The notes under the pieces are model-generated. The model saw only the letters and a list, made by a program, of their open reading frames with translations. It was not told the DNA's origin and did no database searches. Source: Embleya scabrispora (GTDB taxonomy: Bacteria > Actinomycetota > Actinomycetes > Streptomycetales > Streptomycetaceae). From it: a stretch of 64,000 nt of DNA. Below, in pieces: positions 26,172 through 34,052 of the stretch (position 1 is the stretch's first letter; each line of letters starts with the position of its first letter). The translations under genes were made by a program, and so were the position numbers. Where the stretch lies: NCBI RefSeq assembly GCF_002024165.1, contig NZ_MWQN01000001.1, forward strand, positions 3,637,365 through 3,701,364, written 5' to 3'.

Positions 26172-26640
26172 ACCTACTCTCATTATCTCAAAGGGTCCGA
26201 CGTGCGATCCCCCCACGGATCGGCCGTGACCCGGTTTGTTGGCCGAAGCCTAAAGGGGATTCGGCAGGCCCATGACGGCAAGTCGAAGTTGACGTTGAAC
26301 CCTTTTTCCCGCCGCTGTCGCGGGCGCGTGGAGCCCAAATGAATCCGATCCGGACGGCGATGACTAATTCGGATTCGCATGGCGGCCGGATCGACGCCAC
26401 CGCCCACGGGGCGGGCACGCCGCGCCCGGACGTCGGCATGGCCGCCACCTTGGTGACAGCGGCCGACCGGCCGACGGTGGCCGGCCCCTGACCGGCATCC
26501 CGGGGCTCGTGCGGCCGACGGAAAGGCGAGCGAGCCGGACCGACACTGGTGCGTCCGGCCGCCAACGCTGAATACTTACCGCGGCTGGGGGGCCGAGGTG
26601 TGTCGCCTCCTGAGCGTTTCCGTTCCGGAGGTATGTCCCC
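26172..26640. other. Divergent intergenic region, no gene
   Basis: Relatively AT-rich. Contains an inverted repeat GAATCCGA (26341-26348) / TCGGATTC (26369-26376), possibly an operator, and AATACT at 26571-26576 as a plausible -10 for the helicase gene. GGAGG at 26627-26631 is the helicase ribosome-binding site. Confidence 0.5.
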
Positions 26641-29600
26641 GTGCCCGATTCGCCTACGACCGGAGCCGTGCGGTACGGCAGCGGTGGCTCCGCGACCGGC
26701 AACGACCCCGGTCTCGATCGGTTGAAGACCGTTCTGAGTACCTGGCAAAGTTCCCTACTCGACCTCGGCGGCCGGAATCGCCTGCTGAACTTTCGTCACA
26801 CGAGGGTCGCCACCCTGGAAATCAGGATGCCGGATGCCTCCGCCGTACAGGCCGGGTTGGCCCGCGGGTGGTCGTTCGCCCCGGTCGAGGGCGACGAGCC
26901 CGTCATCGACGGTGCGGGCACGCAGGAAACCCCGGTCGACGGCGAGACGTACTACACGTACGACGGCCCCATGACGATCGGCGGTACCGAGCGTGCCGCC
27001 GGCCTGGTGACGCAGAAGAACACGCAGGCCGGTCTGGACGCATCGCTCTACGAACTGCGGCAGAAGTCCGGCCAGATGTACAACGACTACGGCCTGTGGG
27101 TGCTGTGGCTGGGCATCGGGATGCTGGACTGGCGGGAGGCGGGTGCCGAGACGACGAGTTCCGCTCCTGTGCTGCTGGTACCGGTGGAGCTTCGCCGGGA
27201 CGACCGAAGGCGGACGCGCCTGTATCCGGCGGAGGGCCAGGACGCGATTCACAACCCCGCGCTCGCGGTCAAGCTGGAACACCTGGGCGTCGACTGGAGC
27301 CCCGTGGCGGACTGCGACGCCATGGATCCCGAGGCGATCCTGTCGGCGGCCCGGGAGGTCGTGCGGTCGCAGGAAGGCTGGTCGGTCGACGAACGTGTGG
27401 TACTGGGCCTCTTCGCCTCCCATAAGGAGGCCATGTACCAGGACCTGCAACAGAACAGAGAGCGCATACTGGCTCATCCGCTGGTACGAGCCATCGGCCT
27501 CGGACCCGACGCGGGGTTGCCCGATGACGTGATCGGTTTCGACCCACCCGAGATCGACCGGATCGATGAGACGCGGATGCCCGAGCAGACGCCACTCGTG
27601 CTCGATGCGGACTCCTCACAGCGGCAATGCATCGCCGCCGCGCTCGACGGCCGTTCCTTCGTCATGAGCGGTCCGCCCGGCACGGGCAAGAGCCAGACGA
27701 TCACCAACATGATCGCCACGCTCATGCATGCGGGGCGCACGGTGCTGTTCGTCAGCGAGAAGGCCGCAGCGCTCGACGTCGTGCGGAACAGGCTTCGAGG
27801 CGTCGGCCTCGGGGACTTCGTGATGGCCTTGCACAGCGGCGATACCGGTAAAAAGGCCGTGGCGAGGGAACTCGAACGGGTGCTGACCACCGAAGTGCGG
27901 ATTACCGGCGCGGCCGAGCACGAGCTCGATCGGGCCCGGCGACTGCGTGAGGAACTGTCGGCCTACGCCGCGGCGATGAACCAGATCCGTGAGCCGCTCG
28001 GTCGTTCCCTCCACGATGTGTTGGGTCGTCTGGTCCTCCTGGAACAGGCGGGTACTCCGCAACTCACGCTGGGCGCCAGGAGTAGCGACACGGTCCGGCG
28101 ATTGGGCGCAGGGCAGCTTCGGTCGCTCGTTGAAGCGGCCGGCGCCGTGAGCAGAGCCTGGCGTCCGGCCGCCGACCGCGAGGCTTTCGTTTGGCACGGG
28201 CTGAAGAAGGACGCCACACCCTCCACCCGTCTCGCCGAGGCAAACGACGCGCTCGCGGACCTGCGCACGATCGTCGAACGTCGCCCGTTCGAGGCCACGA
28301 CGCCCGAGCCGCGCACCGTGCGCGAGATACGCAAGGCCGTGGCGACGTTGGAGGCCGGGCTGCCTCGACGGGACCCGGCCGTGGCCGGCTCGGTCGGCAG
28401 CGCCCTGGGGGACGATCTCTCCAGCCGTCTCGCCCGGTTGGCCGAGCTCTTCGGACTGCCCAAGCCGGAGACCGTCGAGGCGACGTTCGTATTACTGGAA
28501 CTCTCCGACCTGGCCTCCGCATCGGTGCGGCCGCCCGAGCGATGGTTCGACCCCGAGGGACTTCGTGAAGCGCACCAAGCCGCCGGCGAGTTGCAGTTCG
28601 CCCTTGCCGCCTGCGCAGCCGCCCGTGCGGCGGCGGAGGACCTCTTCGGCGAACAGGTCCTCCACGCGGAGGAGTTGCCTGGCCTGATCGAACGATTCTC
28701 CGAACGCCACCGGGGTGTGTTCGGGCGGCTGACCGGACGGTATCGCGAGGATCGGGCGGCGGTTGCCGCGTTGAGCCGTGCCGGTACCTGGGACAAGGCG
28801 CTGCCCAGACGCCTGGGCGATGCCCTGGCCTGGCAGCACGCCGCGGCCGAGGTTGCTCGATTGATGTCACACCACGCCGAGGCGCTGGGTGGCTGTCTGC
28901 CCCGCGACGAGGATGCGCTGCCGACTCTCCGCCTGGCGCTGTCCAGGGCGGACCGCATAGCGGAAATCGCCCGAGGGACCGACGACAGAGAGGCGCTGGT
29001 TTCCCTACTGGGTGCCTGCTCCGACCCGGACCCACAACCAGGGCTGATCGCTCGTGACATTCGCGGTCTGCTGACGGTCTGGTGTGACGTGGCAACGCGC
29101 CGCGCCGATCACTGGTCGGAATCCTCGATCGCGCTGCTGGATGTTTTCGTGGAGCATCGCCGGGTCGGATTGTCCGCTGCCCTGTGGGGCACTTTCGAGC
29201 AGGCCCGGGAGGTCCTCGACGAGCTTCGGGCGGATGCCCATGGGCCGGAGGAATGGCAGGCATACCGCGCCGGGCTGGATGTTCTGGCGCGTTACGGTGT
29301 CGATGACCTCGTCCCGCGTGCCGTGGAGCGACACGTTCGGTCCGAGCAGTTGCCCGCCGTCGTGGAGCAGGCAGTGCTGAAGTGCTGGGCCGACGATCTA
29401 CTTGCCGGTGACCCCCGGCTTGCCATCACGCGTTCCGCGGACCTGGACGCGCGGGTGATGGATTTCCGGGAAGCCGACCGCCGTCTCGTCGCCGCCGCGA
29501 GCGGAGCCGTGATCGAGGCGTGCAACAAGCGCCGACCGCGCCGGCACACCGGAGGCGCTGCCTTGTTGATCAAGCGACAAGCAGAGCTGAAGCGGCGCCA

Positions 29601-31683
29601 TCTGCCGGTGCGTGAACTGCTGAGCCGGACCCGCGAGGTTGTCCGGCTGATCAAGCCGTGTTTCATGATGAGCCCTTTGACGGTGAGTCAACTGCTGCCG
29701 GCGGATCATCATTTCGATGTCGTGATCTTCGACGAGGCATCACAGGTCCGCCCTGCCGACGCCATCAACTGCATATATCGGGCGAACTCGCTGATCGTGG
29801 CGGGCGACGAGAAGCAATTGCCGCCCACGACCTTTTTCGATGCGGCGGTGGAGGACGATTCCGACCAGTACGACGAGGACGTTCCCGACAGCTTCGAATC
29901 ACTTCTGCACGCTTGCAAGGCGGGTGCTCTGCGCGAGTTGTCTTTGCGCTGGCACTACCGCAGCCGTCACGAGGATCTGATCACCTTCAGCAACAGATCT
30001 TTCTATGACAACTCCATGGTGACTTTTCCGGGAGCGGTGGAGTACGGCAACGACATCGGTGTCGAGTTCTTTCACGCGTCCGGTGTGTACGACCGGGGTG
30101 GTCGGCGGGACAATCGTGCGGAGGCGGATTTCGTCGCTCGGCGCGTCATCCATCACTTCGACACCCGACCCGATCGCACGCTGGGGGTCGTCGCGCTTTC
30201 CCAGGCCCAGGCGTCGGCCATCGATCAGTCCGTTCGACAGGCCCGACTGCGGCGTCCCGACCTGGATCACTGCTTCACCGAGGACCGGCTCGACGGGTTC
30301 TTCGTCAAGAACCTCGAGTCGGTCCAGGGTGATGAGCGCGACGTCATGATCATGTCTATCGGGTACGGCCCCGACGAGCACGGTCGGCTCGGTGCGAACT
30401 TCGGGCCTGTGAACAAGGAGGGTGGTTGGCGTCGACTCAATGTCGCGGTGACCCGGGCCCGCTTTCGTATGGAGGTCGTGGCGTCCTTCCGAGCCGGTGA
30501 TCTGGCGGACGGCGCGAATCAGAGCGTTCAGCACCTCAAGCGGTATCTGGAGTACGCCGCGCAAGGGCCCGCCGTCCTGGCGCAGGACGTCACGCATGTC
30601 GACGCCGAACCGGACAGTCCGTTCGAGGAGTCCGTCCTCCGAGTACTGCGCGACTGGGGCTACCACGTGCGGCCACAGGTCGGCGTTGCCGGGTACCGCA
30701 TCGACATCGGCGTCCGTCACCCGGAGCTTCCCGGCGCCTACATGTTGGGCATCGAGTGCGACGGGGCGATGTATCACTCGTCGAGGACGGCTCGTGATCG
30801 TGATCGATTGCGGGAGGAGGTACTCGCGGGGCTGGGTTGGCGGCTCCACCGCATCTGGGGCACCGACTGGTATCGCGGACGTGCGGCCGCCGAGCTGAGG
30901 TTGCGTGAAGCGGTGGAATCGGCGGTGTGGCGGGAGCCGACGCCGGACCTCGCGGTGGCGGGTTCGGCAGTGACCGTCCTGCGCGATGAGGAGCGGGTCA
31001 CGAACGCCGGGATGCCCGACCGGCCCTGCGATGAGCCGATCCCGTCCGAAGCTCGAGAAACCGAGAGGTTGTTGCCGAGGATGACGGTGCCGCCCGAGCA
31101 CGAGCGTGTTCCGGTCGAGACCGAGTCCGACCGCCCATGGAGCTCTCCGTACGAAACATGGGAGGCGAGCGCCTCCTCATCATACGAACTGCACACTCCG
31201 GAAGCCCGGCCCGAGCTGCTGATCGTGCTGAAACGGGTAGTCGAGGTCGAGGGCCCGATTCATGAGGAACTGTTGGTGCAACGCGCCCGGGAGGCATGGG
31301 GTGTGGCCCGGGCAGGCAACAGGATCCGCGACAATGTACGGGAAGTGGTGCGTGCTCTCGTCCGTGCGGGACGGATCGTGGTCGCCGGCGACTTTCTGGA
31401 CCTGGCCGGTAGGCAGGTACCGAACGCGCGATTTCCACAGGACGGTTGCCCCCCGCGCAAGGCCGCGCACATCGCCCCGGTCGAACGGCAACGTGCCCTT
31501 TACGAACTGGCCGCCGAATGCCCTGGCATGTCACGGGAGGAACTGGTGCGGCACGCATGTGAGTTGTTCGGCTGGCGACGCATGGGCCGGGACATCCGGG
31601 GCTTCCTGGACTCCGACATCGACGAACTGCACCGCCGGGGGAGGTTGCGGGATATGGACGGGCGCATCACGGCGGAGGGATGA
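26641..31683 (+). CDS. DUF4011-SF1 helicase-Vsr-like nuclease-DUF3320 protein
   Basis: 1680 aa. An N-terminal DUF4011 domain (residues ~20-230, LLDLGGRNRLLNFR) is followed by a superfamily 1 helicase: Walker A GPPGTGKSQT (~343), Walker B in VVIFDEASQVRPADA (~1031), GDEKQLPPTTFF, and motif VI NVAVTRAR (~1266). Residues ~1328-1420 form a Vsr/REase-MTES_1575-type nuclease with RIDIGV and IECDGAMYH. The C-terminus has two winged-helix-like segments, the first matching DUF3320. The architecture belongs to single-gene antiphage candidates; from memory it resembles the system called Hhe, which needs confirming. No partner gene is adjacent. A TTA codon lies at 28492. GTG 26641 has GGAGG nine bases upstream. 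Confidence 0.88.
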   Translation: MPDSPTTGAVRYGSGGSATGNDPGLDRLKTVLSTWQSSLLDLGGRNRLLNFRHTRVATLEIRMPDASAVQAGLARGWSFAPVEGDEPVIDGAGTQETPVDGETYYTYDGPMTIGGTERAAGLVTQKNTQAGLDASLYELRQKSGQMYNDYGLWVLWLGIGMLDWREAGAETTSSAPVLLVPVELRRDDRRRTRLYPAEGQDAIHNPALAVKLEHLGVDWSPVADCDAMDPEAILSAAREVVRSQEGWSVDERVVLGLFASHKEAMYQDLQQNRERILAHPLVRAIGLGPDAGLPDDVIGFDPPEIDRIDETRMPEQTPLVLDADSSQRQCIAAALDGRSFVMSGPPGTGKSQTITNMIATLMHAGRTVLFVSEKAAALDVVRNRLRGVGLGDFVMALHSGDTGKKAVARELERVLTTEVRITGAAEHELDRARRLREELSAYAAAMNQIREPLGRSLHDVLGRLVLLEQAGTPQLTLGARSSDTVRRLGAGQLRSLVEAAGAVSRAWRPAADREAFVWHGLKKDATPSTRLAEANDALADLRTIVERRPFEATTPEPRTVREIRKAVATLEAGLPRRDPAVAGSVGSALGDDLSSRLARLAELFGLPKPETVEATFVLLELSDLASASVRPPERWFDPEGLREAHQAAGELQFALAACAAARAAAEDLFGEQVLHAEELPGLIERFSERHRGVFGRLTGRYREDRAAVAALSRAGTWDKALPRRLGDALAWQHAAAEVARLMSHHAEALGGCLPRDEDALPTLRLALSRADRIAEIARGTDDREALVSLLGACSDPDPQPGLIARDIRGLLTVWCDVATRRADHWSESSIALLDVFVEHRRVGLSAALWGTFEQAREVLDELRADAHGPEEWQAYRAGLDVLARYGVDDLVPRAVERHVRSEQLPAVVEQAVLKCWADDLLAGDPRLAITRSADLDARVMDFREADRRLVAAASGAVIEACNKRRPRRHTGGAALLIKRQAELKRRHLPVRELLSRTREVVRLIKPCFMMSPLTVSQLLPADHHFDVVIFDEASQVRPADAINCIYRANSLIVAGDEKQLPPTTFFDAAVEDDSDQYDEDVPDSFESLLHACKAGALRELSLRWHYRSRHEDLITFSNRSFYDNSMVTFPGAVEYGNDIGVEFFHASGVYDRGGRRDNRAEADFVARRVIHHFDTRPDRTLGVVALSQAQASAIDQSVRQARLRRPDLDHCFTEDRLDGFFVKNLESVQGDERDVMIMSIGYGPDEHGRLGANFGPVNKEGGWRRLNVAVTRARFRMEVVASFRAGDLADGANQSVQHLKRYLEYAAQGPAVLAQDVTHVDAEPDSPFEESVLRVLRDWGYHVRPQVGVAGYRIDIGVRHPELPGAYMLGIECDGAMYHSSRTARDRDRLREEVLAGLGWRLHRIWGTDWYRGRAAAELRLREAVESAVWREPTPDLAVAGSAVTVLRDEERVTNAGMPDRPCDEPIPSEARETERLLPRMTVPPEHERVPVETESDRPWSSPYETWEASASSSYELHTPEARPELLIVLKRVVEVEGPIHEELLVQRAREAWGVARAGNRIRDNVREVVRALVRAGRIVVAGDFLDLAGRQVPNARFPQDGCPPRKAAHIAPVERQRALYELAAECPGMSREELVRHACELFGWRRMGRDIRGFLDSDIDELHRRGRLRDMDGRITAEG

Positions 31684-32047
31684 CCCGCCGGGCGGGCCTG
31701 CCCTGCCCCGGCCACCTTGACGCCGTATGGTTTGTCGGCCCGTCGTCGGGCTCGGGCTTGCGATGGGGGTCGGTGACCCGACGCGCCGCACACGGGCATA
31801 TGACGGCCCACTCGTCTTGCGCGGTGCCACGCCTTGGTGCCGTCCGTCACCGGGTCACGCACCGGCCCTGGCACACGTGAGCGATTCGGCCTCGCGAGGT
31901 CGTCCTCCGCGCCACGCGTGCGGGTGAAGCTTCGGGCGGGGGGCGTGCCGCGAGGGGGGACGGGGCGGTCGGGGGCCCAGGATCGGGGCGGTCGACCCGA
32001 GATCGTGCCGGCTTCGGCCGGCGGGATCGCCAGTGCCGGAGGTACCC
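31684..32047. other. Intergenic region, no gene seen
   Basis: GC-rich with no coding signal in any frame that I trust. GGAGGT (32038-32043) near the end serves the next gene. Confidence 0.5.
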
Positions 32048-32776
32048 GTGTCCACCGCGTCCCCCACCCGAGTGCGCCGTGCGGGCGCCGCGGTATTCGC
32101 CTGCTGTGTCGTGCTGTTCGGGCCGGCGAGTGCGCGGGCCGACGTGCCCACCGATCGGGTGCGGCCGGTGGCGGACCCCCAGCCGGTGACGAACCCCCGA
32201 CCCGTGGCGGACCTTCGGCCGATCCCGCCGCCCGTGCCGCCGGCGCCGCCCGGGCTGCCCGGGCCGCGTGCCTTCGCCGACGTGGTGGGCACCCGCGCCG
32301 GGCAGTCGGTGAATGTCGCGGTCCTGGCCGACGACACCGGCGAGGGGCTCGTCGTGCTCTCGCACACCAACCCCGAACACGGTCTGGTCTTCCAGGCCGA
32401 GGACGCGACCGGGACGGACGCCGTGTTGCGCTACACCCCGGGGCCGGGCTTCGTCGGCCGGGACGACTTCCGCTACACGGTGAGCGACCGGTTCGGGCGG
32501 CAGGCCACCGCGAACGTGCGGGTCGAGGTGACACCGGCCACCGGCCGGGTACGGGAATCCACCGCGAGCCGCGTCGTGGACCGACTCCGCACCGCCCCGA
32601 CCGACGCGGCGAGCCGGCCGCGCTCGGCCGGGGCCGGGTCGGGCGGACGGGTGCTGCTCGTCGTGTTCCTGGGCTCGGCCGTGCTCGGCGCCGGCTTCCT
32701 GGCCCTGGTCGCGCGGCGTCGTCGGCCGCGCGCCCGGGCGGCTCACGCCTTCCGGTCGCCCTGGGCCGATCGGTAG
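32048..32776 (+). CDS. Secreted surface protein with one Ig/cadherin-like domain
   Basis: 242 aa. Signal peptide (to about residue 30, ending ASARA), then a Pro-rich stretch of imperfect PRPVAD repeats. One bacterial cadherin/Ig-like domain follows, marked by VGTRAGQSVNVAVLADD and YTPGPGFVGRDDFRYTVSD. A C-terminal hydrophobic helix and an RRRRPR stop-transfer close the protein. No LPXTG is present. GTG 32048 follows GGAGGT. It probably sits on the outer face of the membrane. The 3' end overlaps the convergent small gene by 34 bases. Confidence 0.75.
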   Translation: MSTASPTRVRRAGAAVFACCVVLFGPASARADVPTDRVRPVADPQPVTNPRPVADLRPIPPPVPPAPPGLPGPRAFADVVGTRAGQSVNVAVLADDTGEGLVVLSHTNPEHGLVFQAEDATGTDAVLRYTPGPGFVGRDDFRYTVSDRFGRQATANVRVEVTPATGRVRESTASRVVDRLRTAPTDAASRPRSAGAGSGGRVLLVVFLGSAVLGAGFLALVARRRRPRARAAHAFRSPWADR

Positions 32777-32937
32777 ACCCCGTACAGCACTTCGGCGATC
32801 CCGAGGATCAGCAGCACCACGCCGAGCTTTCCGGGTTCGAACACGGGTGGGTGCACATCGTCGGCGAACAGCTTCAGGCCCGCGCCCACCAGCGCGGTGA
32901 CCACGCCGGCCACTATCGAGCCGCGTGCCTTGGCCAC
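32743..32937 (-). CDS. Small two-helix membrane protein (DUF5708-like)
   Basis: 64 aa with two hydrophobic helices (residues ~7-25 and ~38-55) and a charged tail; resembles the DUF5708 small membrane proteins of streptomycetes. GTG 32937 is preceded by GGAGGAGG. Function unknown. Confidence 0.7.
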   Translation of the reverse strand: MAKARGSIVAGVVTALVGAGLKLFADDVHPPVFEPGKLGVVLLILGIAEVLYGVYRSAQGDRKA

Positions 32938-33103
32938 GGTCCGCCTCCTCCACTCGACCTGCGGATACGCCTACGAGGCTAGGGCCGCGTCCGGCGTCGG
33001 CACGCCCTCCCTCGGGACGAAGCGGCGTACACACTTCGGCCTAGAAGCGCGGGCCTGCGACGCGCGGTGCGCGGCGGTCGCACGTCCCGAAGAGCCGATC
33101 GCG

Positions 33104-33124
33104 GGTAGGGGGTCTATCCCTACC
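33104..33124. promoter_or_regulatory. Inverted repeat upstream of the ABC exporter
   Basis: GGTAGGG (33104-33110) and CCCTACC (33118-33124) with a 7-bp centre. It lies 46 bases before a -10-like TAGCGT (33170-33175), so it could be an operator or activator site. Confidence 0.4.
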
Positions 33125-33224
33125 ACCAAGTGGCCGGCCCACCCCATGGGCGGGCGCTTCGGGCACTTCTAGCGTGGATTCGACGCCGCCCACGGGGAGC
33201 GGCCGAGCCGGCTGGAGGGTCACC

Positions 33225-34052
33225 GTGGGCGGGCAACCGACACGCGAGCGGGAGTGGGACACGAGCGGAGCGAGGCATGCCGACGCCGGGGAACCGGCGG
33301 TCCGGCTCGACGCGGTTCGCAAGGTCCACGGGAAGGGCTCCGCCTCGGTCGCCGCGCTCGACGGGGTCTCGATCGCCTTCACGCCCGGCTCGTTCACCGC
33401 CGTGATGGGGCCGTCCGGCTCGGGCAAGAGCACCTTCCTGCACTGCGCGGCCGGCCTGGACCGGCCGACCTCGGGCGCGGTCACCGTGGCCGGGCAGGAT
33501 CTCGCCGAGCTGAACGAGAACGCGCTGACCAAGCTGCGTCGGGAACGGATCGGCTTCGTCTTCCAGGCGTTCAACCTGCTGCCCACGCTCACCGTGGAGC
33601 AGAACGTCACCCTGCCGCTGCGCTTCGCCGGCAAGCGGGCGAACCGGCACCACATCGCCGAGGTGATCGCGCGGGTCGGCCTCACCGACCGGGCCCGACA
33701 CCGCCCGCACGAGTTGTCCGGCGGCCAGCAGCAACGGGTCGCCATCGCCCGCGCGTTGGTGGTCCGGCCCGCCGTGCTGTTCGCGGACGAGCCGACCGGC
33801 GCGCTGGACACCCGGACCGCGGCCGAGGTGCTCGGGCTGCTCCGGGAATCGGTACACGTCGACGGCCAGACCATCGTCATGGTCACCCACGACCCGGTCG
33901 CCGCGTCCTACGCCGACCACGTGGTCTTCCTCGCCGACGGTCGGATCGCCGGCCGGCTCGCCGCGCCGACCGCGGACGCGATCGCGGACCGGATGACCCA
34001 CCTGGGCGCCTTCGAGGCCGGCCCGGGTCGGTCGGTGGGCGGGGTGCGCTGA
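33225..34052 (+). CDS. MacB-type ABC transporter ATPase
   Basis: 275 aa. Walker A GPSGSGKST, Q-loop FVFQAFNLLP, signature LSGGQQQR and Walker B AVLFADEPTGALD, as in LolD/MacB-type ATPases that work by mechanotransmission and not by substrate transport through a channel. It powers the FtsX-like permease encoded next, whose ATG overlaps this stop (TGATG). GTG 33225 is chosen for its GGAGGG site; an earlier in-frame GTG at 33174 overlaps the probable promoter. No two-component pair lies beside it, so the substrate (antibiotic, peptide or lipoprotein) is unknown. Confidence 0.9.
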   Translation: MGGQPTREREWDTSGARHADAGEPAVRLDAVRKVHGKGSASVAALDGVSIAFTPGSFTAVMGPSGSGKSTFLHCAAGLDRPTSGAVTVAGQDLAELNENALTKLRRERIGFVFQAFNLLPTLTVEQNVTLPLRFAGKRANRHHIAEVIARVGLTDRARHRPHELSGGQQQRVAIARALVVRPAVLFADEPTGALDTRTAAEVLGLLRESVHVDGQTIVMVTHDPVAASYADHVVFLADGRIAGRLAAPTADAIADRMTHLGAFEAGPGRSVGGVR

